From Tolypothrix campylonemoides VB511288 (GTDB lineage: Bacteria; Cyanobacteriota; Cyanobacteriia; Cyanobacteriales; Nostocaceae): 35,269 bases of DNA. The stretch is taken from positions 228,258 to 263,526 of the forward strand of contig JXCB02000048.1 in the NCBI GenBank assembly GCA_000828075.3, given 5' to 3'. This document shows, piece after piece, positions 7,485 to 15,480 of this stretch. The notes beneath the pieces were generated by a model that was not told the origin of the DNA, searched no databases, and saw nothing but the letters and a program-made list of their open reading frames with translations. Each line of letters starts with the position of its first letter. Position 1 is the stretch's first letter. Position numbers and translations under genes: made by a program.

Positions 7485-8986
7485 GTCGTTTTGACCCCAC
7501 AAATCCCAATCGTGTATTAACTGTTAGCTTTGACGGCACTGCCCGGATTTGGAACCTGGATAATCCTAGTAACCCAATTATTCTCAAGGGGCATAAAGGA
7601 CCAATTTACTACGGTAGTTTTGATCCAAAAAATTCCAATCGAGTCCTGACGGTCAGCAGTGATGGTACTGCTAGAGTATGGAATCTCGACAATCCTAATA
7701 ATCCTCTAGTCTTAAAAGGACATGAAGGTGAGGTGTGGGCAGGTAGCTTTGATCCAAAAAATTCCAATCGGGTTTTAACCGTTAGTGGTGATTCCACAGC
7801 TAGAGTTTGGAATCTCAACCAGCTAGATAAACCCTTAATTTTAAAAGGTCATACAGGTCAGGTAGTGAATGGTAGCTTTGACCCCAAAAACTCTAATCGG
7901 ATTTTAACTGTTAGTGAGGACCGCACTGCGCGCATTTGGAATCTGAATACTCCTACTCAGCCAATCGTTTTACGACATTCATGTACAAATAACTCATGTA
8001 CAGTTAAGTACGGTAGTTTTGATCCACAAGACTCTAACCGGGTTTTGACTGTTGAGAGCGGCAATGTATATATTTGGAATCTTAATAACCCTAAACAGCC
8101 TCAGATATTGAAAGGTCATCAAGATGAAATAGTTTATGGAGAGTTTAATCCTAAAGATTCCAATCAAATCTTGACAGTTAGTGCAGATAGAACCGCCAGA
8201 ATATGGAATTTCAAAAAAAATACCACTCAATTTATACTTCGTGGTCATACCCAAGGAATTTATTTTGGAACATTTGCTCCAAAAGACCCAAGTAAGATAT
8301 TGACTGTCAGTAATGACTCAACTGTAAGAATTTGGGATGTTAGGGATGTAACATCTACAGAAATAATCAGTAGTAATACTAATATCATTAATAGTATTTT
8401 TGCTCCTGACAATCCCAACCGAGTATTAAGTATTAGTAGCCAGGGAAGTGTACAAGAATGGAATCTCAACAACCTTAAAGACAGTAAAACCTTATCTATG
8501 CAAATGAGGTCAATAACACATGGTTGGTTCGCTCCAAGCGAACCAAACCGAATTGCGACAATTAGTTCAAAGGGAAAATTTCACATTTGGAATCTTCAGA
8601 AACCAGATAAACCTTTAGAACTGCCTATAGGCGAAGGGAAAATTTATGAACTCCGGTTCGACCCCAAAAATGCAAACCGTATACTGAGAATCAACAGTAA
8701 CAGTACCGCAACAGTTTTGGATACAAGTAATAAGACAAATAATAAACCTATAAAGCTACCAGCTCTAAGCCAAATAAGCGAGGGTGAATTTGATCCAAAT
8801 GACCCAGACCGTGTAGCAACAGCTAGTGTTGACGGAACAGTACATATCTGGAGTCTAAAGGAAGCAACTAAAACTTCAAAACCTTTATATCAAATCTCCG
8901 CAAGTCAACAACTAATTTGGCATTTAAGTTTTGATCCAAAAAATTCAAACCGAATTTTGACGATGGGGAGTGATAGAGTAGTATGA
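7485..8986 (+). pseudogene. WD40 repeat array, 3' part of split caspase gene
   Basis: This open frame (about 500 native codons) carries WD40-like blades of the form FDPKNSNRVLTVS-D-TARIWNL, spaced ~42 residues apart. Counting the first blade upstream of the MITE there are twelve full blades and a broken thirteenth that ends GSDRVV and stop. A double seven-bladed propeller would need fourteen, so the 3' end seems to have been lost as well. The frame is open back to 7445 within the MITE and could start at a MITE-borne codon (MYGFLRIGARCEY), but nothing shows that it is expressed. The intact protein would have been about 1,370 residues. Several blades are nearly identical at DNA level, which favours slippage and recombination. 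Confidence 0.8.
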
Positions 8987-9029
8987 ATTACAAAATCGTC
9001 ATCTTATAAGCATTCGTTTATTTCAGAAA

Positions 9030-9662
9030 TTGCTAAAAAATTATCCCAAATCGGAACTGGCTGCAAAAGCAAAATACTCTATTGGTCTTAATTACTATTA
9101 TTTATATTATGGAAAGTATCCTATGCTCTCTGGTCAAGAGTTTTCTTGGCAGGATATGACTATCAAAAGTTATAGAGATTTTGTCAAAGATTTTCCTGAC
9201 AGTTCGATGGCTGATGATGCATTGCTAATGATTGCAGAGATGGAGATGGAAAATAAACAATCTAAAGAAGGTGCAGTGCAAACACTTGAAAAACTGTTGA
9301 AGGATTACCCCAACGGAGATAGATATACAGAAGCTGAAACAATGCTAAATCAGCTTAGAAGTGAAGCCTCATCTCAAACCCGATCTGCTTCTCCTGTTAT
9401 TGGTGTAGGAATTAAGATGAAGAAACTTGAGACTGGTAATGGAGTAATTATTGAGGATACTTTGCCAAACTCACCAGCCAGTAGAGCCGGATTACAGTCA
9501 GGTGACATTATTTTGCAAGTGGATGGTCAATATATAGCCAGTCCTGATGATGTAACAAGTATCATTCGTAAGCATCAAGCTGGTGAGACTGTACGCTTTG
9601 AAATTGAACGCCAGGGTCAAAGACTGGTAGTGGAAGTGGTCACAGTACTGATAAACTTGTGA
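9030..9662 (+). CDS. TPR-like protein with C-terminal PDZ domain, probably 5'-truncated
   Basis: The frame gives 210 residues from a TTG at 9030 and is open upstream to a stop near 8980. Residues ~1-110 are tetratricopeptide-like helices of the outer-membrane-lipoprotein/YbgF type (LLKNYPKSELAAKAKYSIG, FVKDFPDSSMADDALLMIAE, LLKDYPNGDRYTEAETML). Residues ~120-208 are a PDZ domain (GVIIEDTLPNSPASRAGLQSGDIILQVDG), which binds C-terminal peptides, often beside proteases. No ATG start, signal peptide or complete first repeat is present, and the gene begins within 50 bp of the abrupt end of the WD40 gene. Both genes therefore appear trimmed by one deletion. It could be translated by reinitiation after the WD40 frame. 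A substrate-docking partner of the caspase is possible but speculative. Confidence 0.65.
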   Translation: MLKNYPKSELAAKAKYSIGLNYYYLYYGKYPMLSGQEFSWQDMTIKSYRDFVKDFPDSSMADDALLMIAEMEMENKQSKEGAVQTLEKLLKDYPNGDRYTEAETMLNQLRSEASSQTRSASPVIGVGIKMKKLETGNGVIIEDTLPNSPASRAGLQSGDIILQVDGQYIASPDDVTSIIRKHQAGETVRFEIERQGQRLVVEVVTVLINL

Positions 9663-9963
9663 AATGCCGTGGTCTAATAAGGGGTCTTAGTAGCAAACGA
9701 CCAGAAAACCGGGTTAAGCCTGAAAATCTGATGATATAAGGATTCTACACCAGCTACGGTTAGTTGCCTTTGATTATCACACTGGTACTACTCAACGAGA
9801 AAACAAGGGTTGTAGCTAACAAACACTTCTGTATTATTCATGTAATATCGCTTAACCCGGTTTTCTGCTCCAATGATTCTCATGCCCCAGTTATTGGTAG
9901 TGGGGATATATTTGCAGCTTGGATGCATAAGTCATGACAAGAAAATTTCTACCTTAACATTAC
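9663..9963. other. Intergenic region with an inverted-repeat element
   Basis: About 300 bp between two genes whose 3' ends face each other. No gene is seen. It contains the 18-bp inverted repeat pair at 9702-9719 and 9850-9867, described separately. Confidence 0.5.
9702..9867. repeat. 166-bp segment bounded by perfect 18-bp inverted repeats
   Basis: CAGAAAACCGGGTTAAGC at 9702-9719 is perfectly inverted at 9850-9867. The segment between is non-coding. The size and perfect ends suggest a second kind of MITE, but the flanks show no clear target duplication. A long-stem terminator for the convergent genes is the alternative. Confidence 0.5.
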
Positions 9964-12021
9964 TTAAAGTTGTAGAAAAAACGATCGCTCTACCGTTGTC
10001 CACTCCTCTTCTGGTCGGCGATGATTGCGGAGGCGACTGCGGATTGCATCGCGTCCATCATCTCCCATCCATGCTATGTCTAGTAATTGTCTTAAGGGGT
10101 TGTTGTTAACTTGTCTGCGTTCAAAAGATTCTTGCACCCTGAGGGTAAAGTCAGTTTCACGGGTTGTAGCCAGAAGTTTAAAAGTTTCAGTTTCCCCAAT
10201 TGGTACTTGTTTGTTCGCATCTGGCACAAAAGGAAAGTCAGAGGGTATGGCGAGCTGAATTTCGTCGCCGGAACGCACGCCTATCTCAATGGATTGCCCA
10301 GGAGCCAACTGCTCATTAGACCCCTCAATTGGGTGAAGCAAACTAACTGCCCCTGTCAAACCAAAATCAAGAATACCAATGTAGATAGGAGCATTGTGCT
10401 GATTGACTATTTCTAGAGCAATCTGCTCGCCATCCTTAAAAACAATTTGCCCGCTACTATTTTCTGGTTCTGCCGCTACCCAAGAACCATCGGCTGCTTG
10501 CCGTTTAAGAATAAATTTGACTTTGTCTTTGAGCAGACAATCTGGATTAGGATTTTGCAAAGATAAAGTCTGACGATAGCGCACTACCTTTTCCAAGTTA
10601 TCACGGACTACCTTAACTGCACCCGTGTTTGTAACGATTTGGGGGGGAACTATCAGTTGACCATCTTTGCCGACGACAGCCCAAGTAGGTTGCTTGGCAA
10701 CCCCTAGTTGTGGCACTGCATCCCCTTCTCTGACTTCTGTTCGGGGTGGAATTAGATAAATCCGTGCATCAGCTGTTTCGCCTGCGGAAATATGTTGTAT
10801 CAAACTAGACACTAGTATTAAATCCATCAACTCGCTGACGGCAGTTTCGTAGCCGATAGGGGCTTGAATTTCCACCTTTAAACACATCCGACCGTAGGAA
10901 TGAGTTTCTTCTAGGGCGCGAGTGCCAGTTACAATTGCATCCTCATGAGATTCTTCCAGAATTTGAGCATCACAAGTCACAGCCCTAACCGCCGTAATCT
11001 CTACAAGTCCGAGTTTGGGAGTTTCTGTTGTAACTTGCTTGGTTCCTGAAGGGTAAATCGCCCACCGCGAACCAGGCGTTATCCCGTGTGCTGCACCAGC
11101 ACCCAAAGTCACTTGATTACCTGTACGTTCCCGAACTGATACAAAGCGCATCGGCTCAATCTCTTCGGTGTCAAACAATAACCTGTCCCGAGCTCCTTCC
11201 ATTTGCGGGTGTTGGAGTGATCGCACTGCCGAGACTTGGGGACTCACCCATTCAAAAATGTCGCGGTAGGTAGTACCAGGTTGAGCGCTACGCAAGGCTT
11301 GACCCAGAAAATACGTTAATGCTCCATGCTGAATTATACTATCAGTTTGAGTCGGTGTATACTCGTAGGCTTTCTCTTCATCCCGGCAAGCTGCAATTAG
11401 CACGTAACGCTCACTTAGAGGTAGCCAGCCACTCGGTCCGCTATCCCGCACACCTCGACCCAACTCAGCTAAAACTGGCGAAGGAGGCAGTTCCTCAATA
11501 GGACGTAGGTCTGGTTCTACCCAGCGTTCATTCGCACCAAAGGGGTCACGGCTAATCGTACCAGAATGGCAGCAGTCAAAGAGTAGGGTGATATGCGGTG
11601 TCTTTTCGCTCAACCGCAACAAACGCAGATAAATTTCGTCATCGGTAATATCCCGGTTTGGGTTGGGGCTGCGTCCGCTATCGTAAGGTACGATAGTTTC
11701 ATCCAAGCCGTCTTTTTCATCTCCCTCCCGGTCTGTCATCTGGGAACCGTGCCCACTATAGTGAATAACGACAATATCATTTTCACCAACGCTGTCAACC
11801 AATGCATCCATAGCAGCCAAGATACCGTCACGAGTTGCTTGTTCGTCCCGTAAGACGGCGATCTGGTCAGATGGAAACTCAAAGTTCTCTTGCAGGATTT
11901 TGGACATGAGTTCTACATCGTTGACGCAGCCAAACAGTTGATTGATTTCAGGATATTGATACTTATTAATGCCAATTAGTAAAGCCCATTTACAACTTTC
12001 TTCAGTTCTAGCAAGCATCAA
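9964..12021 (-). CDS. Orthocaspase (C14 protease) with DUF4384-like C-terminus
   Basis: A 685-residue protein. Residues ~10-240 form a metacaspase-like p20 domain (WALLIGINKYQYPEINQLFGCVND; catalytic His in VIHYSGHGSQM; catalytic Cys in LLFDCCHSGTISR), so it should cleave after basic residues in the manner of known cyanobacterial orthocaspases. The middle is a beta-rich linker (TLGAGAAHGITPGSRWAIYP). Residues ~520-620 resemble DUF4384 (FKDGEQIALEIVNQHNAPIYIGILDF...GSNEQLAPGQSIEI), a domain often fused to caspases and kinases. No signal peptide or membrane span is visible. The frame is intact. An IS701-like element lies only 34 bp upstream of the start, so the native promoter is probably displaced by 1.36 kb. 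Two adjacent Met codons make the exact start uncertain by one residue. Confidence 0.9.
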   Translation of the reverse strand: MMLARTEESCKWALLIGINKYQYPEINQLFGCVNDVELMSKILQENFEFPSDQIAVLRDEQATRDGILAAMDALVDSVGENDIVVIHYSGHGSQMTDREGDEKDGLDETIVPYDSGRSPNPNRDITDDEIYLRLLRLSEKTPHITLLFDCCHSGTISRDPFGANERWVEPDLRPIEELPPSPVLAELGRGVRDSGPSGWLPLSERYVLIAACRDEEKAYEYTPTQTDSIIQHGALTYFLGQALRSAQPGTTYRDIFEWVSPQVSAVRSLQHPQMEGARDRLLFDTEEIEPMRFVSVRERTGNQVTLGAGAAHGITPGSRWAIYPSGTKQVTTETPKLGLVEITAVRAVTCDAQILEESHEDAIVTGTRALEETHSYGRMCLKVEIQAPIGYETAVSELMDLILVSSLIQHISAGETADARIYLIPPRTEVREGDAVPQLGVAKQPTWAVVGKDGQLIVPPQIVTNTGAVKVVRDNLEKVVRYRQTLSLQNPNPDCLLKDKVKFILKRQAADGSWVAAEPENSSGQIVFKDGEQIALEIVNQHNAPIYIGILDFGLTGAVSLLHPIEGSNEQLAPGQSIEIGVRSGDEIQLAIPSDFPFVPDANKQVPIGETETFKLLATTRETDFTLRVQESFERRQVNNNPLRQLLDIAWMGDDGRDAIRSRLRNHRRPEEEWTTVERSFFLQL

Positions 12022-12055
12022 CTGTACCTTTTGTCTAAATGCTTTGAACGGTTAG

Positions 12056-13416
12056 TGGGACTTAAACAAAAATTAAGCCCAAATGTAGCCTAAACTAGCT
12101 TTGTAAGCGGCAAATACGTCACGATTATTATTCAACCAATCAAAGAAACGGTAAGACATAGCTGTTCTAAATGCTTCCAAAGCTTCAGTAAAGGTATTCA
12201 AAGGTTTGTTTGCCCACCTTCGTCTCAAGCCTCCAGTCATCTGATGCCAAAGAATAAAAGTATATGCACAAAAAACCAAGATAAAATGTCGAAGTAGACT
12301 TGTTTTATCTCGAACTTGATATTCTTTTAACCCTAGCCAACCCTTGGCTTCCCTATAGAAAACTTCCACCCAATTTCTTTCTCCATAGGTATTAACTATC
12401 CACTCAGGCGAAACAATTGATGTAGAAACATTAGTGATAAAGTAGTCAATATCAGTCGCTTCGGAGAAAGTGTCAGCATTCATAACGATAGCAATATTTC
12501 GCTTTCCTACGAGTTGTGATATCTCTACTTCTCTAGTTACTACCCATACTGTTTTCGGTTTATCTAAGTTGAGTTCAACCTTGGTGAAAGCCTCTTGAGA
12601 CAGGCTTTGTGCTAATTCATCTAGCCTCATTGTTTGTTGAACATTTTCTGATATGCTGAGACTTATTTTTCGATTTTTGGCTAATCCTCCCACGTACTTT
12701 AGTTGTCTCTTCTCTAACTCTAATAAGAACGATGTATTGTTGCCATATCCAGCATCTATCAGTACAATTCCTGGTTGATATTTTCGCGCCAATGTTCTGT
12801 CTATTAACTTGATTGCCAGTTCACTTTTTTTCTCAAATTCACAGTCTTGTTTACCTAATGCTAAGGAATCCGCGTGCTGGTATAGCTCTATATCTAATGG
12901 TAAGCTTTTTCGTCCATCGTACAAATGCGTTGTTACCACTACTATCCCATTATCTGTTTTACCAATCTCTCCAATATACTGCCTTCCCACTCCATCAGTA
13001 AAATTCCCACTTTTTCTATGACCTGAATCATCAATTATTAAGCTAAATCCTCTACTTATTCTCGTTTGACTACACTTGTTCATCGTCTCTAATCTCAGCT
13101 CATTTACCTTCAAATCAGACCATGGAGCTTCAGTTAAAAAGTGGTGTAATTGATGGTATTCGACCCCTATCGTGTTAGATGCCATCTGAAACACGTTTTT
13201 TCTCTCACTTTCCCCCAATAATCCTCCTAAATAATGCCTAAAACCTCTTTTTTGAGCTTTATGAGTAAACGCTTCATCAAACCGTTGACACCATTTCTCA
13301 AAACACGGTGGCATGGCTGCGGGGGTTGTCTCTTTCATTGGGTGTTACTTTAACGTGAAACCTATGCCCGTCAAGCATTATACCCTATTCTTTTTTCTTT
13401 TTTTGTTTAAGTCCCG
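12056..13416 (-). mobile_element. IS701-like insertion sequence, 1,361 bp
   Basis: The ends match as inverted repeats (T/C)GGGACTTAAACAAAAA with one mismatch, flanked by the 4-bp duplication TTAG (12052-12055 and 13417-13420). It carries one transposase gene. It sits between the orthocaspase start (12021) and its former upstream DNA (from 13421). Confidence 0.85.
12073..13338 (-). CDS. IS701-family transposase
   Basis: A 421-residue protein with the layout of IS701/DDE_5 transposases. The N-terminal FRHYLGGLLGESERKNVFQMA is a characteristic family block. The first catalytic Asp lies in FSLIIDDSGHRKSG, the second in PGIVLIDAGYGNN, and the Glu probably in NTYGERNWVEVFYREAKGWLGLKEYQ. The frame is complete and starts ATG 13338. 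It fills almost the whole element and should be able to move it. Confidence 0.9.
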   Translation of the reverse strand: MKETTPAAMPPCFEKWCQRFDEAFTHKAQKRGFRHYLGGLLGESERKNVFQMASNTIGVEYHQLHHFLTEAPWSDLKVNELRLETMNKCSQTRISRGFSLIIDDSGHRKSGNFTDGVGRQYIGEIGKTDNGIVVVTTHLYDGRKSLPLDIELYQHADSLALGKQDCEFEKKSELAIKLIDRTLARKYQPGIVLIDAGYGNNTSFLLELEKRQLKYVGGLAKNRKISLSISENVQQTMRLDELAQSLSQEAFTKVELNLDKPKTVWVVTREVEISQLVGKRNIAIVMNADTFSEATDIDYFITNVSTSIVSPEWIVNTYGERNWVEVFYREAKGWLGLKEYQVRDKTSLLRHFILVFCAYTFILWHQMTGGLRRRWANKPLNTFTEALEAFRTAMSYRFFDWLNNNRDVFAAYKASLGYIWA

Positions 13417-13420
13417 TTAG

Positions 13421-13574
13421 CATACATCAGAGAGGCAACATTCCTGGTTCTGCAAACAGATCGGCGAAAAGATCTGGAATGCTGTCACATCAGTAAGTAG
13501 CTTCAGTATATTCCTACAAATTGGCTGCGCCTCATTCCATACGAGCAGTACCAAAAATCTGGAGAAATGTAAAG
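13421..13574. promoter_or_regulatory. Former divergent control region of orthocaspase and lost TPR-CHAT gene
   Basis: Before the IS701 insertion this 154-bp stretch lay between the orthocaspase (minus) and the TPR-CHAT remnant starting at 13575 (plus). GGAGAAATG just before 13575 may serve as ribosome binding site. One frame ends NWLRLIPYEQYQKSGEM and stop at about 13571, but a stop upstream leaves it too short to judge. No promoter boxes were assigned. Confidence 0.35.
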
Positions 13575-13652
13575 ATGAGTACACAACCACACCAAGTGAT
13601 TGAACAAGGTATTCAGTATCGTATCTGCTATATAAAACCTAGACAAATCTAG
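13575..13652 (+). pseudogene. 5' remnant of a TPR-CHAT-type gene
   Basis: A 25-codon frame begins MSTQPHQVIEQGIQ behind a good ribosome binding site. Its VIEQGIQ resembles the first helix of the neighbouring TPR-CHAT proteins (LLQQGIEQY, LFLMQGIEYY). After GIQ the sequence passes into the 3' end of the tnpB element and stops. The other end of such a gene lies on the far side of tnpB at 15241-15459, so element insertion plus deletion of the middle is the simplest reading. Confidence 0.45.
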
Positions 13653-13800
13653 ACATTTACTTCTTACGTCACGGGGAGCATGGGAGCGGTTATCCCTCAG
13701 TAAGCATTCACGCCAAAGCCTTGCGCGATACGCCACATGCTTCAAGCCGGGGAACCCGTCCAACGCAGTGGCTCAAATTGATTGCGGCGTTCAAATCCCT
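13653..13800 (-). ncRNA. Candidate omega-RNA and right end of tnpB element
   Basis: In IS200/IS605-type elements the guide (omega) RNA overlaps the 3' end of tnpB and runs to the element end. Here the DNA after the tnpB stop (13708) contains GGGATAACCGCTCCC, which can fold as a short hairpin, and the GC-rich GCTCCCCGTGACG. This fits in position and composition but the RNA ends cannot be set by eye. Confidence 0.35.
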
Positions 13801-13898
13801 ATCCATTACGTGTCCACAATGTTCACATTCGTAAACACGTTCACTTAACAACAGGGATTCTTTTTTACAACCACAATTACTACAGGTTTTAGAAGATG
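13708..13898 (-). pseudogene. tnpB: TnpB, C-terminal part (after MITE)
   Basis: This part encodes the zinc-binding and final RuvC section of TnpB: CSNCGCKKESLLLSERVYECEHCGHV (two CxxC pairs) and the last catalytic Asp in MDRDLNAAINL. It rejoins the upstream part exactly in frame (DRWYP-SSKTCSNCG) when the MITE at 13903-14058 and one GATA are removed. As it stands it could only be read from a start within the MITE and would lack most of the nuclease. Confidence 0.8.
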
Positions 13899-13902
13899 GA
13901 TA

Positions 13903-14058
13903 CTCACATCTTGCACCTATCCGTAGAAAACCGTACAAACCAAAAATATGTGCAATAAAGCTACATTATTTTTATTGGCTTTTCTCGCTATATAAAGGAC
14001 TTTTGGTTTCATACTGAGTAACGAAGTACCATCAAATTTTCTTGGTGCAAGATGTGAG
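13903..14058 (-). mobile_element. 156-bp MITE, copy B, inside tnpB
   Basis: Identical to copy A (7325-7480) in reverse orientation, with the same perfect 15-bp inverted ends. A 4-bp duplication GATA lies on both sides (13899-13902 and 14059-14062). Two identical copies in two genes 6.4 kb apart point to recent mobility and to an active source transposase elsewhere in the cell. Confidence 0.9.
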
Positions 14059-14992
14059 GATACCATCTATCCGCCAAAACTAGCTTGCTTCCAAACTTCT
14101 TGCACTTATATTCAAGTTGTCTTTTGAATTCATAGAATCCGCAATCAGCTATGGATTGGGCAAGCTTATGGTTTTGCATCATGCCCAAAACATTCAAGTC
14201 TTCAATTACTATCACAGCGTGGTTTTTGCATAAGTAATTAGTGACCTTATGGAGCGAGTCTTTGCGAATGTTTGAAACGCTCTGGTGATGCAAAGCTAAC
14301 TTAATTTTTGACTTATAGCGATTAGTACTACCTTTAGTTTTTCTGGCGTGGGCTTTAGACAATCGCTTTAACTTTTGAATACTTTTCTTGTATGCCTTAG
14401 GATTTGGAAACACGACGCCAGTACTAAGTGTAGCTAGTTCTTTTATCCCCAAATCTACCCCTACAATTTCTACAGACTTTAGCGTCACCTCAGTTTCAAC
14501 ACGGTGTGCAAACGCAATGTACCAATCATCAGCTATCCGAGATATTGTTAATTTGGTAGTCGTTGTGTGAGGTAGTCCTTCATAAGTCTTGACCCAACCA
14601 ATAGTCGGTAGCTTGATACGCAAACCACCTACAGGTATAGGTTTTCCACCAGCGTCTATAGTAAAAGAATCGTTTTGACCTTTCTTTTTGAACTTTGGAT
14701 ATCCACTATTACCTTTAAAAAATCGGTCAAAAGCTGCACCCAGTTGGTCGAAAGCGTATTGAGTAATCTTCTGACAAATTCCTTTTTCCTTAATCCATTC
14801 CAATTCTGTCTTAACTTCATTGTTAAAGAACTTCTTAAGTAGGTATTTGTTAGGTCTGTATCCATCTTGATATAAGCTTTTCCAAGTCGCCAAACCCCAG
14901 TTATAACTAAACCGCGCTATACCTGCGTGTTTACTCATTATGGTTTTTTGTTCGGTTGTTAGTTTTAACTTAGTCTTGATGGATAAAAGCAT
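14059..14992 (-). pseudogene. tnpB: TnpB RNA-guided nuclease, N-terminal part (MITE-split)
   Basis: This starts ATG 14992 with the family N-terminus (MLLSIKTKLKLTTEQKTIM, then AGIARFSYNWGL). RuvC motif I is GVDLGIKELATLS and motif II is VIVIEDLNVLGMM. The intact protein would be ~374 residues, normal for TnpB, an RNA-guided DNA endonuclease that promotes retention of IS200/IS605-type elements. Here the frame runs into the MITE and ends HILHQENLMVLRYSV, losing the zinc ribbon and last catalytic Asp, so the nuclease should be dead. No tnpA transposase is present, so this was already a tnpB-only element. It faces away from a small divergent gene at 15052. Confidence 0.85.
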
Positions 14993-15051
14993 TGAGCGAC
15001 CTCAACACTGTGGTACAACTATTAATATATCAATAGTTTCGACAATTTACA

Positions 15052-15237
15052 ATGACTTTTCAGAAAAAACACCAGTTGGGCGCAGTTCCTTTAAACGAAG
15101 AACCATTTGACAGGTCGCCTGTATGCTTCAACGTGCGAAAAGGTGTCAAAGAAAAACTAAAAACCGTCCCTGACTGGAAAGAACGGTTAAGAGAATTTGT
15201 TGATAGTTTGATTTCAGATATAGAAGACGATTGTTAA
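15052..15237 (+). CDS. Small basic protein divergent from tnpB
   Basis: A 61-residue protein starting MTFQKKHQLGAVPLNEEPFDRSPVCFNVRKGVKEKL and ending in an acidic tail. The ATG lies 60 bp from the tnpB start in divergent orientation, with an AT-rich spacer between. I recall similar short proteins beside tnpB elements in filamentous cyanobacteria, which would make it part of the element, but I cannot name a family. The VRKGVKEKLKTVPDWKERLREFVDSLI section looks like a small helical DNA- or RNA-binding unit. The downstream CHAT remnant begins three bases after its stop. Confidence 0.5.
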   Translation: MTFQKKHQLGAVPLNEEPFDRSPVCFNVRKGVKEKLKTVPDWKERLREFVDSLISDIEDDC

Positions 15238-15240
15238 TAG

Positions 15241-15459
15241 ATGACTAAGCTTGTCTATGTTATTGGCGGCTTAAGACAAACTCTTTGGTCAATTCCGGAT
15301 GCACCTACCGCTCTGCTGATGAAGCAATTCTATGAGAACTTAAAACACTACGACAAAGCTCAAGCGTTGTGTCAAGCTATGCTGAAAACTTTGGAAAAAG
15401 CCGCTCATTTCAGAAACTGGGCTGCTTTTACTTTAATCGGTGAAGCCTTTGTGAATTGA
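15241..15459 (+). pseudogene. CHAT-domain 3' remnant
   Basis: A 72-residue frame that from residue ~14 on matches the extreme C-terminus of the two CHAT proteins downstream: LWSIPDAPTALLMKQFYENL, then DKAQALCQAMLKT and NWAAFTLIGEA. The catalytic His and Cys regions are absent. The first ~13 residues come from element DNA. It is the 3' end of a third TPR-CHAT gene, the likely partner of the 5' remnant at 13575, and shows that the family once stood as three tandem genes here. Confidence 0.75.
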
Positions 15460-15480
15460 AGTTGATGAAAGTTGCTCTTT

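Noticed and set aside
7500-8200. Regular DNA repeats resembling a tandem array
   Set aside because: The period (~126 bp) equals one WD40 blade; the repeats are coding, not a CRISPR or satellite.
13503-13763. Minus-strand frame of 86 residues over the tnpB 3' end
   Set aside because: It is a shadow frame over the tnpB tail and element end with no protein-like features.
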